A DNA stretch of 64,000 bases, taken from positions 62,001-126,000 of the forward strand of contig CAMJHQ010000005.1 in assembly GCA_946405625.1 (NCBI GenBank). The letters are read 5' to 3'. This DNA is from an uncultured Lachnospiraceae bacterium. GTDB taxonomy: Bacteria; Bacillota; Clostridia; Lachnospirales; Lachnospiraceae. The notes under the pieces are model-generated. The model was not told the DNA's origin, searched no databases, and saw nothing but the letters and a program-made list of their open reading frames with translations. Below are positions 34,742-44,534 of this stretch, piece by piece. Position 1 is the stretch's first letter. Every line of letters starts with the position of its first letter. The position numbers and the translations under genes were made by a program.

Positions 34742-37700
34742 CTATAAATCGATCAGATCGGTCGACTTAAGGACATCACTATATGTGTAATTAATCTTTC
34801 TGTCGACCTGATTATCATTTACTGCCACCTTGTATCTTCCGTTTTCAACCCGGTAATCATCTTCCTTTATATAAGTATCTCTCTCAAGAGAATTATGTAT
34901 TTCTGCCCTGGTGTCTACGTTATGAAGCAGTACTTTCGAGTTCTCGTTATATCCGCCGAACATGATCGCTTTTTCTCCGGCTGATTCAACTCTTAAGGAA
35001 GCGAGACCAATATCAATGTCAGCACTTCCCTCCAAAGATCCTATACATGTTGATATATCTGCTCCGATAACGAATTCCGCAAATGAGTCATTCAGTTTAA
35101 AGCTTGTTGAAGCTTCACCTATAGAGCCTACTCCGACGAATTTTCTTCCGTCTCCGTTCACTTTAAAGAAACACTTTTCCATCTCGACTTTATTCGATCC
35201 GCTGATCGAACCTACCGCTGCACCCTCGGATACCGAAATATCTGTTTCAATCGAACAATTTCTTATCATTATTGATGAATCAGCATATAACGAACCCACT
35301 CCAACACAGTAGTTTCCGTTTATGTTTAACTGGTAAACTCCGCTCAATATGGATATATTTCCACCAAGTCCGGAGCCTATTCCGACTCCCGTTGTACCAT
35401 TGCTCTTAATTGTAAGCTTTCCGTCCTGAAGAAATGTAATATCACCGTGTTTTGAATCCTTATTGTTTCCTATACCGAAATATTCCTGCGAGTCCACATC
35501 TATCAACAGATTTCCGTTACCTTCAAGTGCGAAACGTGCTGACTCCGGAACGAGTATTCCACCGTCGTGAAGTTCATTATGACCTTCTACTATGCATACT
35601 ACATCTGATTTATCACCAAGTTCTATGACTGGTCTGTTCTTCAGATTCGACAGATATACATTTTCCAGAGTAATTCTTCCCTTATAACCGGCTTCTATAC
35701 GGATATGCAGATTGGTCTGAAGTGAGGGCATTCCGACTATGGTAATATCCTTATAGACCATACCTTCCCGGCCGATAACAATATCCGTGCATTCATCCTT
35801 CTCAAGAGAAAGAAGTGATACCCTGTTTGTTTTTCCGGCAATATATATCCTCTTTGTCTTTCCGTCAATGCGTTCCTGCTGATAATCGCGTATTTCGTTT
35901 ATTACATTTTCATCTATCTTTTCAAGGAAGAACGGCACCGGCTTAGCTGTATAGAAACCTTGTATCAGATCAACTCCGAGATGAATGACCATCCTCATTT
36001 CTTCCGTGGTTTCTACACCCTCTGCAAGCGCCTTGATTCCGCTGTCATGACAGAAGTTTATTATTTCTCTTACGAAATGCTGTTTCTGCGGTTTGTTCTG
36101 AATCTCACCCATAAGCGATCTGTCGATCTTGACGTAATCCGGCATATATCTGAGGAGATTATTTACATTGGAATATCCTGTTCCGTAATCATCAACCGCA
36201 ACTTCTACATTTACTCTATGGAAGAATTCCTTGAGTCTGCCCAGATCATCATCTTTAAGCTCTGCCTCTTCGGTAAGCTCAACAACAACTGTGTTCGAAT
36301 TCAGAGAAAGCTTCTTCTCTATCTCACTTTCATCCTTTACCCTGACTCCCGGAATACTGTTAATAAAGACCTTTGCATCACCGATCTTATCTTTATTCTT
36401 TTCTATTATCTCCAATACATTTTTAAAGGTTGCACTTTCAACATCGGAAAGCCTGTCCATCATTCCCGCATACTTTATGATTGTAAGGGGCGGTACATTT
36501 TTACTGGTATCGGATCTCATAAGTGCTTCATATGAATAAATACTTCCATCTACCGCACTTACGATCGGCTGGAAGAAATATCTGAGCTGGTTGCTGTCAA
36601 GTATATCTCTTACTGCTTCATAATCTTCCTTCTCTTCATCTGTAAGACTATCGTAAGCTGTCTCTGTCTTATCGAATTTTCCGACCTTGAGCTTATCAAG
36701 CTTATCCTTAGTTGCCTCAAGCTCGAGATACCTTCTCAGCGATTCGAAACCTCTGGATACCGTGCCGAGCCATTTTCTATATACCTCATCATAAACCCTC
36801 GCCTGATTCTTATAGCTCACTACCGCATATCCGAAGCAATAATCTTCATAGAAAACAGGATTGAAGAAATATACCGATGGCTTATCTCTTCCACGCGAAA
36901 GATCCGGCAGCATAAGAAAGCTGTCAAAGCTCTCATCAAGTCCTACCATATCATCCATATGGTCGGACGTATGTCTTATAGCATGTATCATCTTGCCCGG
37001 ATAGCCTTCGTTTTTCGGAAGCGACTTACTGCCCGAAGCCATATATTTTACTCCGTTTACGAGCATCAGATTAAAACTGTCTGCACCCTTTATCTGATAA
37101 GCATACGAATAAACCGTACTTATATAATCCATTACACTTGTCTGATTAAGCAGGTTTTCGAACATTGTATTAAAGATAGACTCATAACCCTCTTCATAGA
37201 TCACGGTATCCCACTCGGATCTCTTCATGCTCCAGGAAGGCATATTAATATCCTGGCATCCGCAGCTTTCGCCTATCACTATTCTTGCTTTACCTTCGAA
37301 CTTCTTCAGCTCTTTGGAAGCAGCTATATCTAAAACGCATTCCAATGCATATCTTCCGAATTCTTCAGCCGGAGAAATGTATGAGGTCAGAGATTTCGGA
37401 CTGGTCTGTCCTTCAGGTGCGGAATCGCAGCCCAGGACGATCATATCTTCCGGAACTTTTATGCCCTTTGAGAAAAGTGCCTTACAAAGACCGATCGCCA
37501 TCTGATCATTCGCGCAAATCACAGCCTCCGGAAGCTTTTTACCACTTGCATACAAGTAATCAAGACACTGCTCACCGCTCTTATACCAGAAGTCACCCTC
37601 TATGATCCTGTCAGCAGGAACTGTAAGCCCATGCCTTTGCATTTCTTCCTCGAAAGCTGATTGTCTTTCCTTGGAATGCCTGTGCCATTTCTTACCTGTA

Positions 37701-38119
37701 AGAAATGCTATATCCTTACATCCATGAACCTCGATAAGATGTTTTGTAAGTTCGGCAACCGGAGTAAAACCGTCAATAAAAATACTCTGATAGTATTCAC
37801 TTTCCTTATCAACTACTATTACAGGCCCCTTAAACTTCTCCTTCAGGCGTTTTTCAAGTTCTTCAGCTGCATTTGCAGTCTGTATAGTATCTTTAAGAAT
37901 TACAATTCCATCAAAAAAATCAGGACGCGCAAGCGTGAAGATATTTGAATCACCTTTTTCACGCTCAACCGTATCCTGATACTTTTTAAACATGGCAAAA
38001 ACACAGACGTCCATGTTATATTCAAATGCCGTCTTGGTAAAACCTGTTATAAACCTACTCTGAAAATATTCGTCAGGTTGTCCGACAAATAAAGCTAACC
38101 GCTTTCTGCTTTCTGCCAT
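34742..38119 (-). CDS. LacI-type sensor / GAF-like / EAL c-di-GMP phosphodiesterase / C-terminal beta-repeat fusion
   Basis: This 1125-residue soluble protein has four parts. Residues about 8-287 are a LacI/periplasmic-binding-like fold (VICANDQMAIGLCKALFSKG, MIVLGCDSAPEGQTSPKSLTSY) without the LacI DNA-binding helix. Residues about 305-455 look GAF-like, then a short coiled coil. Residues about 505-740 are an EAL domain with all catalytic positions visible: YSYEALMR, Asn in VFINSIPG, VELTE, AVDDYGTGYSN, YVKIDRS, LAEGVET and IQGFYTAKP. Residues about 755-1125 form a repetitive beta-rich region with pieces such as VGIGSGLGGNISILSG that resemble parallel beta-helix repeats of secreted carbohydrate-binding proteins. 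No signal peptide is present. It is first in an operon with DUF2804 and a two-component pair. Confidence 0.88.
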   Translation of the reverse strand: MAESRKRLALFVGQPDEYFQSRFITGFTKTAFEYNMDVCVFAMFKKYQDTVEREKGDSNIFTLARPDFFDGIVILKDTIQTANAAEELEKRLKEKFKGPVIVVDKESEYYQSIFIDGFTPVAELTKHLIEVHGCKDIAFLTGKKWHRHSKERQSAFEEEMQRHGLTVPADRIIEGDFWYKSGEQCLDYLYASGKKLPEAVICANDQMAIGLCKALFSKGIKVPEDMIVLGCDSAPEGQTSPKSLTSYISPAEEFGRYALECVLDIAASKELKKFEGKARIVIGESCGCQDINMPSWSMKRSEWDTVIYEEGYESIFNTMFENLLNQTSVMDYISTVYSYAYQIKGADSFNLMLVNGVKYMASGSKSLPKNEGYPGKMIHAIRHTSDHMDDMVGLDESFDSFLMLPDLSRGRDKPSVYFFNPVFYEDYCFGYAVVSYKNQARVYDEVYRKWLGTVSRGFESLRRYLELEATKDKLDKLKVGKFDKTETAYDSLTDEEKEDYEAVRDILDSNQLRYFFQPIVSAVDGSIYSYEALMRSDTSKNVPPLTIIKYAGMMDRLSDVESATFKNVLEIIEKNKDKIGDAKVFINSIPGVRVKDESEIEKKLSLNSNTVVVELTEEAELKDDDLGRLKEFFHRVNVEVAVDDYGTGYSNVNNLLRYMPDYVKIDRSLMGEIQNKPQKQHFVREIINFCHDSGIKALAEGVETTEEMRMVIHLGVDLIQGFYTAKPVPFFLEKIDENVINEIRDYQQERIDGKTKRIYIAGKTNRVSLLSLEKDECTDIVIGREGMVYKDITIVGMPSLQTNLHIRIEAGYKGRITLENVYLSNLKNRPVIELGDKSDVVCIVEGHNELHDGGILVPESARFALEGNGNLLIDVDSQEYFGIGNNKDSKHGDITFLQDGKLTIKSNGTTGVGIGSGLGGNISILSGVYQLNINGNYCVGVGSLYADSSIMIRNCSIETDISVSEGAAVGSISGSNKVEMEKCFFKVNGDGRKFVGVGSIGEASTSFKLNDSFAEFVIGADISTCIGSLEGSADIDIGLASLRVESAGEKAIMFGGYNENSKVLLHNVDTRAEIHNSLERDTYIKEDDYRVENGRYKVAVNDNQVDRKINYTYSDVLKSTDLIDL

Positions 38120-38286
38120 ATACTTATTCTCCCCATAAGAATAGAGTAACTGCCGTTTATTTATTTTACCATTTTTAACATTTTCTTACCATATTTTTCT
38201 GCTTATTTACGAGAAAAAAGCAATATATATAATCTATTTTATAAAGCCTGCATTTTTAAGAAACCTCACTTCCATTTTTAGAAACA

Positions 38287-38313
38287 TCACACAAAACCTG
38301 TTCGTTTGTGTGA
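38287..38313 (-). terminator. Weak hairpin after the FtsX-type permease gene
   Basis: TCACACAAA (38287-38295) pairs with TTTGTGTGA (38305-38313). On the minus strand it is followed by TGTTTC, only weakly T-rich. The rest of 38120-38325 is AT-rich leader for the EAL gene; its start has GGGGAG nine bases upstream but a promoter is not certain. Confidence 0.4.
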
Positions 38314-38325
38314 GGCTTCAATCTG

Positions 38326-40719
38326 TCAATCCTCATTGATCATCTCAACCGGATGAAGGCGTCTTACCTTGAGTCCCGATAAACATGATGCAGCAAGAGC
38401 CACCGCAAGTATGCCCACTGCCGAAATAAACATCCAGGTTATCGAAATATTAAAATCAACATGCTTTATGCTGAAGAGTGAGAATATAAGTAACGTCAGC
38501 TTTGATCCAAGAAACTGTGACAGCGCAGTACCTATTATCACTCCGAGCAGTATAGCCGGTACATTTGACATCATAATCTCCGCAATAAGCTGTCCTGATG
38601 TCATGCCAAGCGCCTTGCTGATTCCCATGCCTCTCCATTCCTTAACTATCTTTGCTCTGATAACCAGTGACTCCACGAATAATACTATAAGTACAGTTAC
38701 AAGTGCGATCACTATGCAGATTGCCTTCATTGCTACAGTGACTATTCCCATTGTCTCTTCCATCTGCTTTGACAGATCTATTATATTGAAGCTGCCTTCA
38801 TGTCTTTCATCTATTATATCTACTTCCTTCTTCAGCTCATCATAGGTTATGCTTCCGTCAGTTGTTATTATGCTCTCGTACATTTTCGAGCCGGTTATGA
38901 TCCGTTCTCCTGCCTCTTCAGACATATATATGCCTCTGCCCATGCTGTCCATTCTCTGGTAGATTCCCGTCACGATATAATCAGCCTTTTTCTCACCGAA
39001 TCCGATCTCTACAACATCACCGCATTTTACTCCCAGATCTTCCGACACACCGTTCGTTATCAGAATCTCATTATCATGCTTTGCTTTTCTTCCATCTATC
39101 AAAGTAAGGTTAGTAGTATTCTCAATATCATCCATGATAAATGATTTTACACTCTGATCCTTATCTCCGTAACTTATATTCAGATCCAGGGAATAAAATG
39201 AAAGAACATTTTGAACGCCTTTAATCTCTCGGAGTTCACCGCCTATATCCTCCTGCGACATAACGTCCATCATTCCGTTTTCAAATCCCAGAATATCTAT
39301 AACCTTGCCCGGATCCTCACCGAAGTTTTCATACATCCCGAACCCTATCAGTGCTGATACTGTCAGTATTGCAACGATTATTACCATTACTATATTTCTT
39401 CCGAATCCGCCAAATGTATCCTTAAGAGACACAACCATCGGAATCGGAAGCGGCGTTCTCTCAAATGTAAAATAGTTTTTCTTATAATTATGTGTAGTTA
39501 ATCCGCCTCTTAAAGCATCCAGCACCGAAACCTTCTTATAAGTTCTGCTGCTGATCCTGCTTACCAAAAGTATTACAGCTGTAGGGATAACTATAGTCAT
39601 TGCCGCAACCGGTATATTCGCCGGCTGATTCCACTCCACACCTGCCGCAAGCTCCATTACTGCTGCGAATTTATCAAATGTGCATATTGCCAATACTGTT
39701 CCGAAAACAGCTCCCAAAGCTGCGACCAGCATTACCTGAAATGACATCGCCCCTCTGAGTTCTCTTACTGTATATCCGCTTGCTTCAAGTATTCCCGTAT
39801 TCTTCATATTTCTCTGTATGAAATTACTGATACTGAAGGAAATGATCACAACTGAGATCACTATTATGACTACTGCAAAAAGCATAATGATCGACATTAT
39901 TATAAGAGGAACAAACTGTGATCCGCCTCTCATCATCTGCCAGTTAACGCACAGATAATCTGTATATGCTTTCTCCGGATGCTCTTCAATATAAGGTTTA
40001 AGAAGTTCCTTATAACTGTCTGTTATCTCCTTCTCCAGATTCAGAGTCGAATAATCCTTTGTAAGATATGACTCATCCATCACACCCTTATTTTCATAAT
40101 ATGATTCAACTAATCCCGGATTTTCCTCTTTCAGCTTTTCGGTCATTTTTTCTGATATAAATACATAATAAACCGTAATATTCACCGACGAACTGAAGTA
40201 CGGGTCTGATACATATCCCGCAACATTAAAGTCATAAACATTATCTCCAATTTTTATATTCATAGTATCTCCGACCTTATAGGTACTCTGAACATAATAA
40301 GGAAGCAGAATATCATTATCGTTATACTTTGCCCCTTCAGGCAGATCATGCTCATACTTTGGTTTATCAGCCATGCTATGGACTATAAACTGGTACTGGC
40401 CATAATTCTCATCCTTTGCGTTCTTATGATCAACATTCATCATAAGACACGGTGTACTTTCAAAATCTATTATGTATCTATGTCCGCGCACTGCTTTCTC
40501 TATACATTCGAGTTCTTCTTCGGAAGCATGACTGTACAGAATAAAATGTGCTCCGTCACTCTCTTCAAATCTGCTGTCATATACCTTACCTAAACCCAAA
40601 ATGGCAGATCCCGCATCAAATATCAGGAATGCTGCGATCATTGTAAGTAAGAAGAGGGTTATCATATCGCCCTTCTGCTTTTTTATATTGTTTTTAGCGA
40701 TCATAAATAATCTATACAT
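38326..40719 (-). CDS. FtsX-like ABC transporter permease
   Basis: The 797-residue protein has an N-terminal helix, a large outside domain (about 45-270), three helices (about 270-400), a second block after about 430, another outside domain, and three C-terminal helices (about 665-790). The last block with RAKIVKEWRGMGISKALGMTSGQL is typical of FtsX/MacB permeases, with the duplicated layout of LolC/E-like or antimicrobial-peptide exporters. It follows its ATPase by 4 bp. The substrate is unknown. Confidence 0.88.
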   Translation of the reverse strand: MYRLFMIAKNNIKKQKGDMITLFLLTMIAAFLIFDAGSAILGLGKVYDSRFEESDGAHFILYSHASEEELECIEKAVRGHRYIIDFESTPCLMMNVDHKNAKDENYGQYQFIVHSMADKPKYEHDLPEGAKYNDNDILLPYYVQSTYKVGDTMNIKIGDNVYDFNVAGYVSDPYFSSSVNITVYYVFISEKMTEKLKEENPGLVESYYENKGVMDESYLTKDYSTLNLEKEITDSYKELLKPYIEEHPEKAYTDYLCVNWQMMRGGSQFVPLIIMSIIMLFAVVIIVISVVIISFSISNFIQRNMKNTGILEASGYTVRELRGAMSFQVMLVAALGAVFGTVLAICTFDKFAAVMELAAGVEWNQPANIPVAAMTIVIPTAVILLVSRISSRTYKKVSVLDALRGGLTTHNYKKNYFTFERTPLPIPMVVSLKDTFGGFGRNIVMVIIVAILTVSALIGFGMYENFGEDPGKVIDILGFENGMMDVMSQEDIGGELREIKGVQNVLSFYSLDLNISYGDKDQSVKSFIMDDIENTTNLTLIDGRKAKHDNEILITNGVSEDLGVKCGDVVEIGFGEKKADYIVTGIYQRMDSMGRGIYMSEEAGERIITGSKMYESIITTDGSITYDELKKEVDIIDERHEGSFNIIDLSKQMEETMGIVTVAMKAICIVIALVTVLIVLFVESLVIRAKIVKEWRGMGISKALGMTSGQLIAEIMMSNVPAILLGVIIGTALSQFLGSKLTLLIFSLFSIKHVDFNISITWMFISAVGILAVALAASCLSGLKVRRLHPVEMINED

Positions 40720-40723
40720 AACT

Positions 40724-41677
40724 TTACCATCCCATTTTCTGTAAGAAATCTTTTAATCTTCTGTTTCTTTCCAGAGCCTCATCCTTCTTTGGATTACTGT
40801 CATCCTTATAATCACCTGCATATTCTCCGAGATATATCTCATCAGCTATAACTCCGTCCGCCAGATATATGACTCTGTTTCCTCTCTCTGCCGCACTCAG
40901 TGTATGTGTTACCATTACGATACTCTGTCCTTCATTATTCAGATCCGAAAGGATGCTCAGCACATTTTCGGTATTCTGAGAATTAAGTGCTCCTGTAGGT
41001 TCATCGGCAAAAAGTATTTCAGGATCGTTGATGACGCCTCTAACAACCGCAACTCTCTGCTGCTGTCCACCTGAAAGCTGTGTCGGGAATTTTCTTGAAT
41101 CTCTTTCACTGATCTCAACCTTCTCAAGAAGTTTCTTCGCCTTAGCCGCAAGGGCATGTCTATCCTTGGATCTGAGAAGTCCCGTTATCATAACATTATC
41201 AAGTGCACTCATTGAATCATTCAGATAATTCTGCTGAAATACAAAGCCTGCATGATTTCTTCTGAAAAGAGCGAGCTTATCGTTTGAAAACTTGGATATC
41301 TCAATTCCTTTATCTGTATCACTGTATTTTTCATCCTTTTCTGCATTTTTCGACTTACCTGTCTTCCCGGTTTCTTCTACATAATATGTAACTGTTCCGA
41401 GCGAAGGTCTGTCCATTCCTGAAAGAGCATAAAGCAGTGTACTCTTGCCCGATCCGGAATTTCCCATTATCACGGTAAAGTCTCCTTTATATATAGAAAG
41501 ATTCAGATTCTTCAGAACATGCTGCTGTACTGATTCATTAGAAAATGTTTTCGTCAGGTCCTTTGCAGTAAGAATCACTTTCTTATTATCCATTTTTTCG
41601 GATTTCTTTTTTGTTACGTTCTTACTTTCTGATATTCGCGAATCCACTTTTGATTTATTATTTCTTTTTTCCTTCAT
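40724..41677 (-). CDS. ABC transporter ATP-binding protein, MacB/LolD type, with insertion
   Basis: The 317-residue ATPase has Walker A MGNSGSGKSTLLYALSG, the Q-loop FVFQQNYLN, signature LSGGQQQRVAVVRG, Walker B EILFADEPTGALN and the switch His in MVTHTLSAAERG. A basic N-terminal tail of about 30 residues precedes it. Between Walker A and the Q-loop there is an extra polar segment (about residues 101-128, EETGKTGKSKNAEKDEKYSD) that LolD-type ATPases usually lack. The C-terminus is also extended by about 40 charged residues. AGGAGTATTGAA precedes the ATG. Confidence 0.9.
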   Translation of the reverse strand: MKEKRNNKSKVDSRISESKNVTKKKSEKMDNKKVILTAKDLTKTFSNESVQQHVLKNLNLSIYKGDFTVIMGNSGSGKSTLLYALSGMDRPSLGTVTYYVEETGKTGKSKNAEKDEKYSDTDKGIEISKFSNDKLALFRRNHAGFVFQQNYLNDSMSALDNVMITGLLRSKDRHALAAKAKKLLEKVEISERDSRKFPTQLSGGQQQRVAVVRGVINDPEILFADEPTGALNSQNTENVLSILSDLNNEGQSIVMVTHTLSAAERGNRVIYLADGVIADEIYLGEYAGDYKDDSNPKKDEALERNRRLKDFLQKMGW

Positions 41678-42165
41678 TTCAATACTCCTGTTTGTATTTT
41701 GTAAATAACGAAATCATCAAATATGATTTTTCAATTTACATATATCTTTCAACTTGTTATCCGAAGTATACAATAATCTATAATGATAAATCTTTATCCA
41801 ACACCTGTTTAATCCTTAAATAATTCTAAATTATCATCTGCTTTCATCCTCTCATTATATATTTTTGTTTTATCTATTTTGAACATGGCTAATTTCACAG
41901 AATAGACACAAAATTTGTCCGATATCAAAAAAAACGCCGATTTTTCTGATGTTTTGTCTATATTGAATAAAAAATCGAATTTTTCCGTTTTGTCATTTTT
42001 TGTGCAGTTTGTATATTATCATGATTGTTTTTGACAATTCCTACAAAGATGATCAGAAAAGCAATTTTCGTCAAACAAATAGCAATTTTCGAAAAGCAAA
42101 GATAAAAACTTCGTGATAAACTTCGGTCTCGAAATGACGAAAAGAAATAAGGGAGGAATTAAGAA
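41678..42165 (+). promoter_or_regulatory. AT-rich intergenic region with promoter of the lipoprotein gene
   Basis: TTGTCA (41990-41995) and TATATT (42012-42017) with 16-bp spacing and a TTTG-extended -10 are the best plus-strand promoter. The predicted 140-nt leader carries the repeated decamer GCAATTTTCG (about 42061 and 42084) and ends with GGGAGG before the ATG. The minus-strand promoter for the exporter must also lie here, but no strong match is seen. No gene is present in this stretch. Confidence 0.5.
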
Positions 42166-42801
42166 ATGAAGAAAAGTTTTGTAAAGACAGTTTGCGGTAT
42201 TGTTTTAGCAGGTGCTATGCTTGCAGCTACAGGATGCGGAAATACATCATCTTCTGCTTCTGCAAATAACTCAACAACTGTTGTTGAAGAATCAAACGGT
42301 GAACAGTTCGAGGCAACATCACTTGAAGCAAATCAGGTAATGATCCTTGGAAAAGTTCTTGACATTCCTTTTAATTATAGCAAAATATCAAAGCAGCTTT
42401 CTCTTAGAGAAGAGATGACAGAGAAGTTCAACGTAAAGGTTCCTGCAAGAGGAACACTCGGAAATGTATTCCTTGATGTTGCAGGTTATGAAGGATCATA
42501 CGTTGAAGTAACTCTTCAGAACACATATACAACAGATGAGCTTCCAAAGCTCTGTAACGTATCAGCTATCAAGGTTTCAGCAGAGCATTGTCCTGCAAAC
42601 GTTGTAACTCTTCCTTCAGGAATCACAATCGGTTCATCAGCATATCAGATCACAGGTCAGTATGGCGATCCTGATAAGACAATCGATGAGAAGACAGGCT
42701 TCCAGTATGTTTATGAAGTAGGTGATGTTACATATACATTTGCTTTCGATACAGATAAGGACGGCTTACAGGCAATTGAAATCGTTTACTCAGGAAACTA
42801 A
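42166..42801 (+). CDS. Lipoprotein of unknown function
   Basis: The 211-residue protein has a clear lipoprotein signal peptide, MKKSFVKTVCGIVLAGAMLAATGC, with Cys24 as the anchor site, followed by a Ser/Asn/Thr linker and a globular domain. No motif that I recognise is present. The gene is monocistronic, with its own promoter and a strong terminator. Its codons are more uniform than those of its neighbours (mostly CTT/CTC Leu, AAC Asn, ACA Thr), which suggests high expression. It is inferred to be a surface-exposed, abundant lipoprotein. Confidence 0.78.
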   Translation: MKKSFVKTVCGIVLAGAMLAATGCGNTSSSASANNSTTVVEESNGEQFEATSLEANQVMILGKVLDIPFNYSKISKQLSLREEMTEKFNVKVPARGTLGNVFLDVAGYEGSYVEVTLQNTYTTDELPKLCNVSAIKVSAEHCPANVVTLPSGITIGSSAYQITGQYGDPDKTIDEKTGFQYVYEVGDVTYTFAFDTDKDGLQAIEIVYSGN

Positions 42802-42845
42802 GATTTTTCTGTAATATATATTTTCTAGTTCTACCAACATAACGG

Positions 42846-42882
42846 AAAACCGCAGCAGTGAACCTGCTGCGGTTTTTCTTTT
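42846..42882 (+). terminator. Terminator of the lipoprotein gene
   Basis: AAAACCGCAGCAG (42846-42858) pairs with CTGCTGCGGTTTT (42864-42876), a 13-bp stem with a five-base loop, followed by TCTTTTAT. This is a strong intrinsic terminator. Because A-runs flank the left arm it could also work weakly in the other direction. Confidence 0.9.
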
Positions 42883-42966
42883 ATTTCATGATTATTTATT
42901 TGATCTATCAGCCTTATACTATGCAGCCTCACAGAATTAAAAATTCACATATGAAGCTGCAGGCTG

Positions 42967-44403
42967 TCAATTTCCGAAATGCAGTACATTCAGTAAAAGA
43001 ATCCAGCTGAGACCGTAATATGTAACAACCGCTACAAGGTCGTTTACAGTCGTAATAAGCGGTCCTGATGCAACAGCCGGGTCAACCTTTATCCGCTTGA
43101 AGAAAAGCGGTATAAGCGTTCCTACGGCACTTGAAATCACCATTGCGATAACAAGGGATACTCCGATGCATCCTGATACTGCAAATGCAAAGAACCAGGA
43201 ATTATTCTTAAATATATAAATATATAAACCGACTAATACAAAGGATATCGTTCCCAGAAGCAGTCCGTTACATAGACCGACTCGCATTTCCTTCAGAACC
43301 AGATGTCCCTTCTGACCGAATGTCAGATTTTCATCCATTAACACCCTGATAGTAACAGCCAGAGACTGTGTTCCGACGTTACCGGCCATGTCAAGTATAA
43401 GCGATTGAAATGCCATGATAAGTGTAAGTGATGCAACAACCTTATCAAATACAGCTACAACGCTTGATACGACCATACCAAGTACAAGAAGTATCAGAAG
43501 CCACGGAAGCCTCTTCTTCATACTCTGATTAAGAGGTTCCTTCAGATCTTCCTCCGCAATAAGGCCAGCAAACATGGCATAATCCTCACCCATCTCATCA
43601 TCTACAACTTCGATGATACTCTGTGAAGTGATGATACCCAGAAATTTATTCATATTATCAAGGACCGGAATATAGCTCTCCGAATAATCCTTCAGCTTTT
43701 CAATACAGTCATCGATAGACTCATTTGCATATACATATGGGAAGGATGTAACTATAAGCTCCTCCAGCGGAACTGTATTCCTTGCAATTATAAGATCTTT
43801 AAGATCTATCGCTCCGTAAAATTCTTCATTCTCATCAACTACAAATATAGTTGAAATGTTATCATTATCCTCTGCCTGATTCACCAGCGCTGTCATAGCC
43901 TGTTTAACCGTCAGATTTTCGCGGATAACGATACAATTTGTTGTCATATGACTACCGATCTCATCCTCGTCGAAGGAAGCAATCAATCTGATTTCCTTCT
44001 GTACTTCGGGATTGATCGAATCAATAATAAGTGTTCTCTTCTCCTTCTCAATCAGATGAAGAACATTTGCCGCAGTATCGGTCTCCATCTCGGATACAAC
44101 CGATGCAGCCTTTCTGATATCCATCTCGTTCAGATATTCCGCAGCTTCATCCTCTTCGAAATATTCGAATATTTCCGCAAGCATGTCAGATCTGCAGATC
44201 CTGAACATTTTCTTACGCTCCTGAGCGGTAAGCACAGAAAAAACGCCGGCAATATCATTGCCATGGTAATCCTCAAGCTTACTCATCAAAATCTTGGGAG
44301 CATTATTACTTCTTATGATCTCGAGAATTTCAGCCTCATAATCAGGCTTGATAGAAGAAACGTCACTTTCCGATAAAGTGTTTTCGATAATCTCGTTTTC
44401 CAT
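42967..44403 (-). CDS. mgtE: Magnesium transporter MgtE
   Basis: The 478-residue protein has the MgtE N-terminal helical domain (about 25-145), a CBS pair (about 150-275: MTTNCIVIRENLTVKQAM and VTSFPYVYANESIDDCIEKL), a connecting helix, and five membrane helices with the pore signature DMAGNVGTQSLAVTIR. The cytoplasmic domains close the channel when internal Mg2+ is high. GGAGGCGAGAG precedes the ATG. Expression is likely set by the leader ORF and terminator upstream (44404-44713). Confidence 0.95.
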   Translation of the reverse strand: MENEIIENTLSESDVSSIKPDYEAEILEIIRSNNAPKILMSKLEDYHGNDIAGVFSVLTAQERKKMFRICRSDMLAEIFEYFEEDEAAEYLNEMDIRKAASVVSEMETDTAANVLHLIEKEKRTLIIDSINPEVQKEIRLIASFDEDEIGSHMTTNCIVIRENLTVKQAMTALVNQAEDNDNISTIFVVDENEEFYGAIDLKDLIIARNTVPLEELIVTSFPYVYANESIDDCIEKLKDYSESYIPVLDNMNKFLGIITSQSIIEVVDDEMGEDYAMFAGLIAEEDLKEPLNQSMKKRLPWLLILLVLGMVVSSVVAVFDKVVASLTLIMAFQSLILDMAGNVGTQSLAVTIRVLMDENLTFGQKGHLVLKEMRVGLCNGLLLGTISFVLVGLYIYIFKNNSWFFAFAVSGCIGVSLVIAMVISSAVGTLIPLFFKRIKVDPAVASGPLITTVNDLVAVVTYYGLSWILLLNVLHFGN

Positions 44404-44483
44404 CTCTCGCCTCCGATATTTTTTTGATATACGGCCATAGCCGCAATTCAGTATGGAAGCCAGATGAACAAACTCTGAAATGT

Positions 44484-44517
44484 AAAAAGCCCGTATCTGA
44501 ATCGGTCAGATACGGGC
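44484..44517 (-). terminator. Intrinsic terminator in the mgtE leader
   Basis: GCCCGTATCTGA (44489-44500) pairs with TCAGATACGGGC (44506-44517) in a 12-bp perfect stem with a five-base loop, and TTTTT follows on the minus strand. It stands 80 bp before the mgtE start. The minus-strand 5' arm GCCCGTATCTGACC can also pair with GGTCAGACGGGC in the leader ORF (44600-44611), leaving a two-base bulge, so a competing antiterminator exists. Confidence 0.88.
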
Positions 44518-44534
44518 AGTTATATCATGAAAAA

